From: Larix kaempferi
Taxonomy: Eukaryota; Streptophyta; Pinopsida; Pinales; Pinaceae
Assembly: GCA_027924585.1 (NCBI GenBank)
Contig: BSBM01000372.1
Span: 8,973,001-9,037,000 of the forward strand
DNA length: 64,000 nucleotides
Direction: 5' to 3'
The position numbers and the translations under genes are program-made. This document shows positions 1-11,550 of the stretch, one piece after another. The notes under the pieces are model-generated. The model saw only the letters and a list, made by a program, of their open reading frames with translations, ran no database searches and had not been told where the DNA came from. Within the stretch, counting starts at the first letter, position 1. Each line of letters starts with the position of its first letter.

Positions 1-210
1 AGTCTATGCCCAATACTATGAGTCAAAACCATGGGACATATAATACTACGGGACGACTTACAAAGCATATGCGTCCAATACTATGGGTCAATACTATGAG
101 CTAATATAAACCACAGATCAACAAATACTACGGGACGACTTACAAAGCATATGCGTCCAACAACAATATACTAACATAGTAAAGAGAAGGGTTGACATAG
201 GTTCCTAATA
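1..210 (-). repeat. Chr1a: LTR end of chromovirus family Chr1
   Basis: Read on the minus strand this matches the first part of the LTRs at 28910 and 62004. It carries two copies of a segment around GCATATGCTTTGTAAGTCG followed by the GTAGTATT motif. The outer terminus is at 210, where the expected TG is mutated to TA. The rest of the element lies outside the window. It is inserted in the Tat-1 5' LTR, because the sequence from 211 on continues a repeat found whole at 17325-18281. Confidence 0.85.
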
Positions 211-485
211 GATTTTTTATGTTTATGTAGTCAAAAGCTTTGAGGAAGGTGTCTCCCATTTTGCAGGATTCGTACTTGGGATTACAGATCGAAGACTAAG
301 AGTTTCAAGCTTGGATTGAACTTATTATATCCAAGGTACTTTCATTTAACTTGTAACCCTAGTTCTTCTTCGTTAAATAAAGGTCTTGTTGCATGTTTTT
401 CTATTGTTTTGGTTTTGTAACTTCTCATTAGTATGTTGGTGATCTCTATAAATTTCACAGTCATAGGTTAAAATATTGAACAACA
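211..485 (+). repeat. Tat-1 5' LTR, 3' portion
   Basis: This matches about 18014-18281 nearly base for base, including the polyadenylation-region-like stretch around AATAAAGGTC and the end GAACAACA. The upstream two thirds of the LTR are missing because of the Chr1a insertion ending at 210. Confidence 0.88.
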
Positions 486-489
486 GAAC

Positions 490-507
490 TAGCGATTCCG
501 CTGGGGA
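490..507 (+). other. Tat-1 primer-binding site
   Basis: The 18 bases TAGCGATTCCGCTGGGGA lie four bases after the LTR end and have the shape of a tRNA 3'-end complement ending in GGGGA. The pattern resembles the tRNA-Arg type used by Tat/Ogre elements; that assignment is from memory and uncertain. Confidence 0.6.
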
Positions 508-2052
508 GTTTTTCCTGTTGCTTTGGGAGTCCTTGTGTGGTATTTTATTTAGATAGAGTCATTTTTTGAGTTCTATGGAAGGGTTTACAGAGGGTACAGA
601 CCCTTGTTTAAGACTTAGACTTGGTCTTTTTAATTTTTATTTTCTTTTTTTAAATTTTTTGAAGCAGACCCACGACCTGCAAGTATATACAGTTGTGAGT
701 TTCCTTGATACTAGCATGTTTCCTGTGTTTCACCCGCGAGTCACCCGCAAGTTGTTGTACTTACAATCATGGATATTCTTGTAGGATTGGGTTTTCCTCC
801 TAGGGTTGAACTTTGTGGTCTTTTCTTTGATTTCTTATGAAGTTTTTGCTTTTAATTGGATCATTCTATCTTGTCGTTAGTCTGTGTTTGAGTCTTCTTA
901 CTCTTCCTTGAGATATTTTCGGTCTTCTTTTACTTGTTGAGGGTGTGCCTAAGTCTTTTGAGTTCAATTTTTGGTTGGTAGACACTTGGAGTGTTCTTTT
1001 ATGATCACTGACTGGATTAAAGGCATCCTGGTATCTTGAAAAAGAATTTGTGTTTTCTCCTTCTTGTTGGTTGGTTTTGAAGTGTCTTTATGCCAAGTTA
1101 GTTACTTCTTTGTCTTGATTGAATGAACTATTTGAACTTGTTATTTTAAGACTTCTTTGAGGGTAGTTTTTTGTCTCTTATAGGTTTAGGTACAGCTTGT
1201 ATACACTTGTATCTTCAGAGTGTTTTTTACTTGTTCATATTTACTTGTTCTTCTCTTGTTTAAAAAGAAGCAAAAAAAGAACAAGTATTTTTTCCCTTAG
1301 CAAGAGTATTTGTTTCTTTTCAAAATTAGTAATAGTTGCTTGCGTGCACTGATTTTTTAAAAAGAAAAGAAAAAAAAAAGAATTTTACTTAGGTTTACTT
1401 TATCATCATTTTGGATTTAGAAAGATATAAATGAAAAGAGAAAAGGAAGTAAAAGCAGTTGCGCATTTTATTACACATTTTTATTTTCAATCATAACCAC
1501 TTCACGTACACATACACTACCTTTGAGTAATAACATCCCTAAAAAGAACTTTAAATCTAAAATTCAGTAGTAACTTTTCTTTTTTAAGCTTGTACACCAA
1601 CTAGCTTAGGTTATTGATTTGGATTAGGTTGTTTAAACTATCCAAAGCAGTTAAACTCAAATCGTAGTGGCTTGTCATTAGGTAAACCCACCTTTGTAGA
1701 AGGTGAACCGGAAAGCTCCACTCACACTGGAGTTAGGCATGAGGTTGTGTGAGATTGATTAGTTGGAGATACCCCTCCACTTTTTGATCGAGCATCTACC
1801 AGATTCAATACACATATGGGAATCCACTAGTACCTTCGGTGCTTTTGGATTTTGGGCTCTGTTACCTTGCCCATGTGTGTTGATTCGACCTGAAACTGTC
1901 CCCCCGGAACCTCTCTATAGTGTTGGTAGTCTTAGTATCCAAGAATTTTAGGGATCTACATGGGTGGTAGTGGAAGCATATTTCCATTACAACTTTACGC
2001 CTAGGACAGATTCGGGAGGAAATCCTCTACAACTCTTTGGGAAGGCAGTTGG
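508..2052 (+). other. Tat-1 leader, no recognisable gene
   Basis: An AT-rich stretch follows the primer site. Short open frames occur (for example 566-784 and 1763-1951) but none resembles gag. There is a purine-rich patch near 1260-1380. The gag gene expected here appears deleted or decayed beyond recognition. Confidence 0.5.
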
Positions 2053-2487
2053 GTGATTCCAGCACTTGGCCCCATCATGTCTATATTGTGGACCCTGGAT
2101 AACTGTTCTTCATCGCTTCACTGGTCTGTTATGGGCCCTCATCATCCAAGACTCTCCTTTGGAAGATTATTTATTTTCCTAGTTTGGATCACTATAGGAC
2201 TTTTTAGTTGTGTGTTGATTGTTTGTTTTTTTCTAGTGGGCCCTAGGTTTTACTTACTTAGAATTTTTCTTGTAGTTGTGGAGGAGCAACCTCCCCGTAG
2301 GTCAAGAAGGTTGCAAAACATTCCTCCACTCACTGTGGAGCCTCCATCGCAACCTCAGCGGCATAGAAAAAACTCAAGCAGTTCTTTTGAACCAACTGGT
2401 ACGACTGAACCCCCTAGGGAACCTCAACTTATTACTCAAACTTTGTCGGTCCCACAGACCATCGAGTTTGAATACTTGCATGGCTAA
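2053..2487 (+). pseudogene. Unrecognised 144-codon ORF in Tat-1, possibly decayed
   Basis: I do not recognise this frame. It has a strongly hydrophobic middle (about residues 36-80, rich in F, L, I and V), then a basic cluster RRSRR and a proline-, serine- and glutamine-rich tail. It sits directly upstream of the pol remnant, where the gag/protease end of a Tat element would be. It may be a chance open frame in decayed sequence; no protease motif is visible. The next frame at 2276-2605 overlaps it and is equally unassigned. Confidence 0.25.
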
Positions 2488-2589
2488 CATATCGACAACT
2501 ATTCTAATTAACATCTCTATCAAACCAGATATCGTGGAAAAAAATTTCATCAGTGCAAATTGTTCTCCCCAAGAGATCCACTTGTATAA

Positions 2590-5277
2590 TGATTCGTTCA
2601 AATAATTTCACGATGTATTTTCTTGGTCATATGAGGAGATGCCTGTAGGCATCGACTCATCCATAGTTGAGCATGTGATCACAACGTATCCAATTGCAAA
2701 ACCAGTTCGATGGAAACTTTTTCCAGACAATCCTCGAAAGGATGTAGCTGTTAAGGTTGAGGTTGAAAAGATCCTTAAAGTCGGATTTATCTATCCTATC
2801 GATATGACAGAATGGGTTTCCAATCCAGTCCTGGTCGATAAAAAACAAGGTACCATACGCGTTTGTACTGATTTCATAGATCTTAACAAAGCTTCTCCTA
2901 AAGATAATTATCCCATGCCACTTATTGATCATATCATAGATGCGTATGTTGGCCATGAAATATTTTCTTTTATGGATAGATTTTTGGGGTACAATCAGAT
3001 CCAAATTAAACCTGAAGATCAACATAAGACAACTTTTATATGTCCCTGGGGTACCTTCGCATATAGAAATATTTCGTTCAGTTTAAAAAATGTTGGAGCT
3101 ACTTTCCAGTGAGCAATGAATTTCTCCTTTCACGATATAAAACATGTAGTCAAACCTTATCTGGATTATCTACCCGTGCGATATTGAAAGAGAAGAGATC
3201 ATCCGGAACATCTACGGCTTCTGTTTGAGCGATGCAGACACTACACTATTCGGTTGAATACCCATAAATGTGTGTTCTATGTTGAGTCTGGATGATTTTT
3301 GAGTTTCATCGTGTCAAGTAGAGGGATCATAGTCGATCCGTTAAAAGTTGAGGCGATTATCAAATTCCCTCCTCCTCGTAGCATTAGACAACTTCAAAGT
3401 CTACAAGGTATGTCCAACTTTCTTATACGTTTCATTTTCAACTATGCAAAAATAACCAAAGGTTTCATGCATTTACTTAAACAAGACACCCAATTTTTTG
3501 GGATGAGGTTGCACAAAAATCCTTTGAGGCTTTGAAAAAAACACTATTGTCAGCCCCCTTGTTAAGTCCTCCAGATTATACCCATGATTTTCTTTTATAT
3601 ATGGCCGCATCTCATTTCACGGTTGGTGTAGTTTTGGTTCAGGATGATGATAAGATCCTAGAGCATGTCATCTATTACCTTTATCGCGCGTTAAATACAC
3701 TTGAATTGGAGTATTCACACGTTTAGAAGTTGGCACTTGCCGCTATATATGTCGTTCAGAGGCTACACCACTACATTTTACTATGAAATACTACAGTAAT
3801 TGTGGACGTCAATCCATTTCAATATGTTTTAACCCGACGCATAATCGGGGGTAAATTTAATAAATGGATTGTCATTCTCTAAGAGTTTGATCTCACTTTT
3901 CAATCTGCAAAATCGAAGAAGTATTTAGTGTTCACAGAACTCATATCCGAGTTTCCTAGTGGTGGAGAGCTTAACGTAGAAGATACCTCATTCCCTAATG
4001 AGCACATCTTCCTCATTGCAACCTCTGATCCTTGGTATGGAGACATTTTGATCTATCTCCAAACTTTGAGATGTCCACCATCATTTTCTAGAGAAGAATG
4101 ACGAAAACTTCGACACCGCGCTAAAAACTACCTCATAATTATTGATACATTGTACAGTCAAGGGGTAGACTCCATCTTACGCTGTTGTTTGAATTTGGAA
4201 TAAGTTGAGTTAGTATTGAATGATTCCCATAGTGGAGCATGTGGGGGTCATCTTTCTGTATTGGAAACATCCCAGAAAATACTCTATGTCGGTTACTTTT
4301 GGCCCACCATCTTCAAGGATTGTGTGGAAGCTGTGAAACGTTGTCATGCATGTCATCTATTCACCAAGAAAATGTGATCACACCCTGCTCCTCTTCACCC
4401 CGTCATCACAGTAGGTCCCTTCACCAAATGGGGAGTAGATTACATGACATGCAGGGCCAATTTCTGTTGGGGGCATCAATATATGATCGTTGTTGTAGAC
4501 TACTTTACTAAGTGGGAAGAAGCGATGCCTACTGTGAAGGAATACAATGAAACTACAACTTATTTTGTGTTAAATCATATTATTTCTAGGTTCGTCATTC
4601 CCAAGGAGATTATTACCGATCACGGTAGACATTTTCAGAATTATATGATGGCAGAGTTGACTACTATGTTGGGGTTTAGACAAGAACATCTGTCTCCTTT
4701 CTACGTGTAGGAGAATGGACAAGTTGAAGCATTTAATAAGACTTTAAAAACTATTCTCCAGCATACCATTAATGCTAGTAGATAAAACTAGCACATTGGG
4801 TTATATCCAACTCTTTGGGCGTATCGTACCAATGTTAATACTACTACAGGTGTTTCACATTTCCAACTTGTCAATGGGTTGGAGGCAGTCACCCCTATTG
4901 AGTGCGAGATACCATCATTAAAGTTGGCCATCCAACTCTTACCTGAAACTTCTACTTTATAGGAACGATTGCTTCATATCGAACATTTAGATGAACAACA
5001 CAGGGACGTGCTTATCGCAAATGAAGCACACAAAAAACGATTCAAGAGTCAGTATGATAAATCTGTCAAACCTAGGGTTTTCTCGGAAGGAGACCTTGTT
5101 CTGGCCTATGACCAGGACAAAGACCCCCTGGGGGCAGGAAATTTTAAGTCTATGTGGATTGATATGTATATCGTTTCTATATTTTTGAAGAAAGGGTCAT
5201 ATGAATTGGTTAATTATGATGGAGTTAAGCTGCCTGAGCCTAGGAATGGGCTCTACTTGAAAAAGTATTATGCTTAG
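2590..5277 (+). pseudogene. Tat-1 pol remnant: reverse transcriptase, RNase H, integrase
   Basis: This is a Ty3/gypsy pol broken by stops and frameshifts. RT is clear at 2639-3170, with the motifs VCTDFIDLNKASPKDNYPMP and YNQIQIKPEDQHKT. The catalytic YLDD-type box at 3158-3169 reads YLDY, so the second aspartate is lost. A stop lies at 3110-3112. The retroviral-type RNase H is at about 3480-3960, in other frames. Integrase runs from about 4200, with core acidic residues in GVDYM, ITDHGRHF and NGQVEAFNKTL; a stop (about 4708) separates the last two. The tail up to EPRNGLYLKKYYA (stop near 5277) is well preserved, with DKDPLGAG characteristic of Tat integrase ends. The product would copy and integrate element RNA but cannot be functional here. 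Confidence 0.9.
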
Positions 5278-5334
5278 CACATATAATTTTTCTTGTACAT
5301 ACCTGTACAATAATGTAGATTTAGTCTTTTTTCA

Positions 5335-5787
5335 TTGCTTATGTGTCCTCTGGTTGTGTTTCGGATGGAAACCGAGTGGTTTGTAGGATTCTCTGATGCC
5401 ACTAGTCGCCACACTTGCAATTTGGCTTCAGCTGCTTGGGTGATTTATTCACCTACGGGTCAACTTGTTTCATCAGGAGGTGCTTGCCTAGGACCTGCCA
5501 CGAACAATATGGCCGAGTATGGTGTTGTTATTGAGCTACTACGAGATGCTCTTCACCACGGAATTTCATGTTTGGAAGTTAGGCTTGATTCTGAGTTAGT
5601 TGTACTCCAGCTTATGGGTGAGTATCGGGTTAGAGATTTTTTATTATTACGTCATTTTTTGAAAGTTAAATTACTTGAAAGATACTTTGATCTCATTATA
5701 AAAAAACACATTTCAAGGAATCAAAACACAATAGCTAATGCATATGCAAACTACGTACTCGATTGGAATTTGTATAATACACAATAA
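5335..5787 (+). pseudogene. Tat-1 second, archaeal-type RNase H after integrase
   Basis: This 150-codon open frame follows the integrase end by about 60 bases. Ordered RNase H motifs are visible: FSDAT with D21, NNMAEY with E61, LDSELVV with D85, and a final HISRNQN...AN block. In related enzymes the last block carries an aspartate (AD); here residue 135 is asparagine. A second RNase H of archaeal type is known in plant Tat elements (family knowledge); the motif spacing here fits it better than the retroviral-type RNase H inside pol. It is the longest undamaged frame of Tat-1. Whether it still cuts RNA:DNA hybrids is doubtful given D-to-N at the last site. Confidence 0.85.
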
Positions 5788-5946
5788 AATAAATCACCAC
5801 ACACATAAAGCAACATGTATATAATCGATAGTTGTATATATATAAGTCCAAAAAATAATCAGTGAGTCTGAGTATCAATCTATCTCAAATATATATAAAA
5901 ATATACAAAAGTGGGCATGATAGCCTCAAAATAAGCGTAGGTATCC

Positions 5947-7157
5947 CTATGGGGAGGCAGGAGCCTCAGCCTGCTCTATTATGACCTCTTTGTAGCATAT
6001 CACCAGCCTAGCTACTTTCCTAAGTAGACTAATCCATGCAGGGGGCACACCCACTACATGTTCTTGCATATCCATAGGCATACGCTCTATGTGATAGGTA
6101 GGTATATCATGCGTCAGTTGGATCATCTTCCCCTCAATGTTCTGTAGCATGGCATATATTCCACCTGGCTCTATTGGTCGCACAAACACTCTCAGGTATC
6201 CAGCCAGCCTCACTGACCCAATATCTGCACAAAGTATGTTGTCAGTACTTAGGATCACTCAAAAACATATGTACATATTTTTTAACAAAAAATTATAAAA
6301 ATTAAATAACATTCAAAATAAATTTTGGTACCTATCTCTCCCCAAGCAACTCTTGGAGGTAGCATGAGTTCTGGATCACCCCAGAAGTCCATACCAGCAT
6401 ACAAAAACTACTCAAAAGCAGGAACCTGTCGGCTCCACCAACCTAAGAAGTCCTCATCGTCATAGGAGGTACTAGTGTCTCCTTCCCCCCTGCTGTAAGA
6501 AATTCTCACCCCATCGAGTCATCATGGGCTCACGGGGGCTAATAGGTGGGAGAGCCACCGTCAGACTCAAGGCCAGAACTCTCTCTCGAAGAAAGTGCAT
6601 AAAATACTATCATAGCAAATTTTTTTCTTCTTCCCCATTTTGCACTCAGTAAGTTGATGCTTCATGCATTAACAATCCTGAACACTAATCAAATATCATA
6701 TTGCGCAAGCACTCTACTCCGATCTGCATATAGCTACGAGAAGCTAAATGTTGAGCAACACTACCAATGACCTGTTCATTGTACTCAATATGACTTTTAG
6801 TGGGAAGCTTGTTATTTTCCCAATTGGCACCTGACTACCACTCTTATCGGTTCCAGCTACGCAGTATGTGTTAATGTAGTCTTGCATGGATAAGGCTCCC
6901 ACACCCCAAAACGTGCCCTTGAAGTTCATTACCTCTCCTTGTCGAGATAATCCAGTAATAAAGTATATATCATCCACTGTGATGTCTATAGTCTCACCAT
7001 GGATATTAAATACTCCTCGATCACGATCCCACAGGTGCACTAAGCTTTGGAGCAAGTTTGATTGAGCCCTCATATTTGATGTGCGAAAAAACTTTAGAAG
7101 GCCACATCGTCGCAAATCATTTAGGTTCAATGGATCTCTCATTGCTTCCCTATCCAT
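5947..7157 (-). pseudogene. Antisense ORF remnant resembling plant mobile domain (PMD)
   Basis: On the strand opposite to Tat-1 pol, a frame of 137 codons (7157-6744) is followed, after stops and shifts, by a further open piece at 6258-5947. The first piece has the order LLKFFRTSNMRAQ, then VHLWDRDRGVFNIHGETI, then DITVDDIYFITGLSRQGEV. A W-D-x-F lead into a T-x-(E/D)-D-(I/V)-x-x-(I/L)-x-G-L-x-x-x-G-E box is the pattern I associate with the N-terminal part of the plant mobile domain and aminotransferase-like plant mobile domain proteins. The match is from memory, so the name is tentative. Captured antisense ORFs between pol and the 3' LTR are known in Tat-lineage elements. The middle (6743-6259) holds several stops, so it is a pseudogene. 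Confidence 0.5.
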
Positions 7158-7189
7158 TTCCTTGTGTTCCCTTTCCCTAGGGTAAGCAC

Positions 7190-8074
7190 CATATCTGCAT
7201 TGAAATCATTATTTTCCATGAACGTTGAGTTTTCTTCACTAAACTTGTGCCACCCATAGGTCTTTGTTAGCACAGTCGCGCACAACCCGCGAGTGGAGAT
7301 CACTCAACCTGCAGTTATTTCGCGAACCCATGACTTTAACAAAGTCTACCCGTGGGTATGCATAATCAAATTTTAAACCAAAAATTAAATTCCAAACCTC
7401 TATGGAAATTCTTTAAAAAGCCATTGAAAATGCAAATCAAGGATATAGTTGTTACCTGCAAGCGACAGAATCGAAAATCGTCCTCCAGATTGATCGTATG
7501 CAACACAAGAAGTCGTAGGGATTTTTGCTCTCCTAGAATGGTAAAATGGTAAATATGGGTTAATTTAGAGTTTTGTTATTATTTATGGTCAATTTATTTT
7601 GATTTTTACCCACTTTACATAGTTTTAACCCCTTTTGTCATATTTTCTTAATCTTAATAACTAATTGAGTTGTTTTGATTAGGTCTTGACACAGAAAGGT
7701 GCTTTTTTACAAATATGTCCACATTGGTGCTTTTTAAAAGGTTTGGATTCTCATGGCATGTCGATTTGGTCTCCACATTGCATCTATACCGTATCATTTT
7801 TATGCCTTAGGACCCCCTTGTTACACCATGGACTACGATTTTAACCTTCCATTTATCCTCCATTGTCGTTGTTCCTCCATGGTTAGGACCTACCTTCACA
7901 TGGGTCACCCTAGATAGGAAATTATGTCATACTGGTGCCCATGCCATTACTTGTCGCTTTAGGAACTTGTCACTTATCATGCATAACTTTATTAACCACT
8001 TTTCATCAAGTTCCCATCCTTATGGAGTTTCTTCCTACTCTTGTTAGACTCCTTAAAAGTGACAAGATTTCTGA
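7190..8074. other. Tat-1 untranslated region upstream of LARD-1
   Basis: No coding signal was seen. The stretch contains ACCCGC-type words (near 7285 and 7350) that also occur at 727-752 and around 17520 in the same element, suggesting shared internal repeats. The right side of this region continues at 15543 after the LARD-1 insertion. Confidence 0.45.
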
Positions 8075-8079
8075 GTATA

Positions 8080-9077
8080 TGTTAGGTGGAAATATTGTCG
8101 TTTAATTCCGTTGTAGTACTTGCCCAACTATTTAATTTTCCAATCCGAGGTTCGTAGGCTTACGAAGCATACGCAAAATATATGCACGATTGGGGTTGAA
8201 TTAAGCTAATCTAACTCCCCTTGCTAATTGCTAATTGCTAATCTAATTCCCCCTTAAGCTGAAGCACACAACTGCTAACCTAATATTGGAAGCTGAAACA
8301 CACGGCTGAAAGTAAATTGCATAAAAGAAAGACAACATATGAAGAGCAACGAGACAACACATGTGAGCTCACATTAACAATAAAGAAATCTTAATTTACA
8401 TCACAAGAATCAATGACAAATCATGAAAGCATCAAAACTAAGATTATGAACAAAAGCTAAGAATCCCCTTCTCCATATTACAAAGTCAAAACTAATTTCT
8501 ACAATCTGAGACTAATCTCTTCTTAATCTACGATATCAAATGAAGAGAGAGAACTCTCTTTTATACATGAATTTCTTTGGGAAGAAGATAACCATCTTAT
8601 AATGACAGATCCACTATTCTCTCAACCACTCTCAACTACTTTCCTATTATTACAAAATATGATCCCTTCAAATCCTCCACATGTCTCTCACAAATTCTCC
8701 ACATGTCTCTCATACATCCTAGATAAGATATGCCAACCAAATCTCCAATATCTTCTCCTTGGAATATTCTTTGAATAACTATCTCCTTGAAATGGTGGAG
8801 GAGATATTCGAGAAGTCTTTTCTTTGAATTGATCCTTCACATATTCCTACACATTACAAAGCTCATCCATTCTTGAGATATTAGTGAAAAACATGTTAAT
8901 TTCTAATATTTAATCATGAATTCACTTATAATACTAAAATGAATAAAGTGGAAAATAATAAGGTGAAACTCAAGTATATGTATGGAAATGGTATGATGAA
9001 AGGTTAATGGGATGATGAAATGTGAAGAATAGCGAAAGGTAAAGTGGATGAAAATATGACATTTCTGAGTCCCAACA
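8080..9077 (-). repeat. LARD-1 3' LTR
   Basis: The LTR is 998 bp and matches 14578-15542 almost throughout. It includes a short tandem GCTAATTGCTAATTGCTAAT and an additional 33 bp near its right end that the other copy lacks. On the minus strand it begins TGTTGGGACTC. Confidence 0.9.
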
Positions 9078-9090
9078 TACTCCCCAACTA
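9078..9090 (-). other. LARD-1 polypurine tract
   Basis: Read on the minus strand this is TAGTTGGGGAGTA directly before the LTR start TGTTGGG. A near copy of the adjoining segment occurs at about 10061-10120, followed by a second TTGGGGAGG, an internal duplication of the 3' end. Confidence 0.75.
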
Positions 9091-10279
9091 AAGTTGTTGC
9101 ATGTCCTCATGCAATCGTGCATGGATTTTCTTAAGAACTTTTGGCATCTGAACTTTGGCTTTGATTAATGATGTCTTTCCAACAATGAATGTTTCTAGGG
9201 TGTGAGTAACAGCTGACATTTTCTTATGGTTGGTTCTTGTATAACAACCATGAATACAAAGAATGTTGGTTCTTGTGTTAACAACATTTATCTCATTATC
9301 TGTTTTCTTGCTGCAATAATAATTTAACCATACACTCATTGGAAATGATAATATATCAATGTGCATAAGAAAGCATTAATGTGTATAAGAAAGCATTTTC
9401 TTTATCTTTATGAATCATGCCAATATGTGTATCAATGTGTATGAAGCAAAGTGCAACAGAGGATTTGTAGGAAAAGAAATGTTGGTGAATGATAAATGTG
9501 ATGAAAATGGAGTGATGGTAGTGGAAAAATGGAATGATGGTAGTGAAATGATGATAGTGAATATAGTTCGGAGTTGCAGATGTGAAATGGAGAGTTTGGT
9601 AGAGTTGCAGCTGGAAAGTTTGGCACAGTTGCAGCTGGTGTTGCAGCCAGCTTCTTGAACTAATATATCCCAAAATACAAACTTGGTTTGGATGAAATTT
9701 TGCAAGCAAGTTTTTACTAGTCCAATGCATTTCCACACCAAAAATCCGAAAAACCCACATCACGGATTTCGAGAAAAATGCAAATTGGTTGTAGGTGATG
9801 ATGGTTGTTTTTTTGAAATCCGTGCATTGGATGTAGCTGAAACTTGCCAATTTTGTTCATCATAATATTATCCATTCCCTGTCCAAAAATCATGAGGATC
9901 CAATGTATGGTTTGTGAGATATACTCAATTAAAATTCTACATTTTATATAAGGAACAATATGGATGAGAAAATGAATAAATTGCCACAAAATATTTCCTC
10001 TCCTCTGAAAATATGGTTGCATTTGAGATCCTATAGAGTGTATATCAACCTCTATCTTCATCCTCCCCAACTGAACTTGTTGCATGTTCTCGTGCAACTT
10101 GGCATGGGTTATGAAAGTGAAAAAGGAAATGGAGCATGGTGAGGGAATTTTCCAAATTATTCATTGCTAGCATGTAAGGAATTGCATGATTAATGTTTTG
10201 AAAACAACATACCTCCACTTACCCAAGAATGATGATGAAATATGCAATAGGAGCGTGGTTGGTGATGTTGCTGGTGCAA
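9091..10279 (-). other. LARD-1 interior, no gene recognised
   Basis: Several short open frames exist on the minus strand (for example 9356-9850 and 9717-10097) but they are low-complexity and unassignable. A GATGGTAGTG-rich patch lies at about 9510-9560. The duplicated polypurine-proximal segment lies at about 10061-10120. Confidence 0.4.
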
Positions 10280-10540
10280 CTACTGTAACTGCTGGATCAG
10301 AGAAGATGTCACTGCTGTAGGATCATAAAAATGTAACTGAAATTGCTGCTGTTGAATTATGGAGAATGTGACTACTGCTGGAGCTGTCACTGTTGCAGGA
10401 TCATAAAAATGTAACTGTAAATGTTGTTGCAGCTGTAACTGGATCATGGGAAATGTCGAAGGCAAAAAGTGGAACTGTGGTACTCTCATATAGCTGAAGT
10501 CATGCTGCTGTAATTGCTGAGGGAGTCATGAAAAAGTGTA
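10280..10540 (-). repeat. 78-bp period repeat encoding a glutamine-rich frame
   Basis: The word GGATCATAAAAATGTAACTG begins at 10320 and again at 10398, 78 bp or 26 codons apart, with a weaker third unit to the right. On the minus strand the frame is open and gives glutamine-rich blocks alternating with QLHFYDP and AVT motifs. The period divisible by three keeps the frame. It could be low-complexity coding sequence of a LARD-1 ORF or simply a tandem repeat. Confidence 0.55.
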
Positions 10541-11483
10541 TAGTCTTCACCCGCTACAAAACCCGATGGTACAATTCTAGTCATGCGAATAAATGTGCGA
10601 TGTCAAGCATGAAAAGAAGTCATTGGATTACTGGCCATTGATGAATGTCGGTAACCAATGCGAGACAAACTCATCATTAATGTCAATGAGTTCCAAGGTA
10701 CCTGAGTACATATTGCAAAGTGCGAATAGATGTGCTGATGTCGAGCCACTTGCAAGATATGACGATCAAGGGACATTGATGTATTCCCATGATTGTCAGC
10801 GAGAGAACTTGACATTAAGGCATGCAAGCCTCCAGGTACTCAAAAAGGAACTCTAGTCTATATCCCAGATAAGGTGCTGAGGTCAATGGGGCAAGACTTG
10901 TTGAAAGGTAGGCCTTAAGGAATCCCACATCAGTCAACGCGAGTTTTTACAAAAATATTGGTAGGACTATAGGAAAGATCTCAGTAGCAACAGTGTTTAT
11001 GGCAAGGAAATGTAATTATGGAAAGGGAGCTGGTTTTATTCAAAAGGCAAACTGAAATGGGAGAAGAAAGCAAAAATGAACTAAAAAAGATAAAGGGATG
11101 TATGTGACTCAAAAAGATAGGCATGCATGAAGTTATGATAGTTAAGGAAATGAAATAGTGGACTCCAGCATGGATGACTAATATGCTTTGAAAGAGAAAT
11201 GTGGGTAAACATTCATGACGCAAATGGGTTTATGAATGGTTTCTATGTAATAGCAACGTCATGATGTTTATGATGATTAACAGCTCCTTCAAGTTGTCTA
11301 TCAAAGCATGTTTCTCAAAAAAATTTGTGATTCTTGAAAAATCACTTCAGCAGCAAAATGCGATCGTCTCTAAATCTGAAAACTTAGTACAAATCCTGCA
11401 TGAGAACTTGTGAGACGTTCGAAAAACATAATATGCAGAAATAAAAATGCGGCAAATCAAAGAAATAAAATGTGTTTTTATAC
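10541..11483. other. LARD-1 interior, nothing recognised
   Basis: Only short frames are present. ATGTGCTGATGTCGAG-type words near 10580-10745 recur imperfectly. No RNA or protein family was recognised. Confidence 0.4.
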
Positions 11484-11550
11484 CTGTTGCCGTTGTGCAC
11501 TTGTTTCATCGTCGATTATAGTAGCTGTAACAGCCGGCTGTAACGGACTT
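11484..11550 (-). other. Exon-like segment c in LARD-1
   Basis: On the minus strand a 67-base piece is bounded by an acceptor-like TGTGTAG before 11550 and a donor-like CAACAG|GTATAA after 11484. One frame is open across it and reads PLQPAVTATIIDDETSAQRQ, a plausible peptide. The splice sites are by eye only. Confidence 0.3.

Noticed and set aside
9356-9850. 164-codon minus-strand ORF in LARD-1
   Set aside because: Histidine-, phenylalanine- and threonine-rich peptide from a GATGGTAGTG-type repeat; frames overlap in all three phases.
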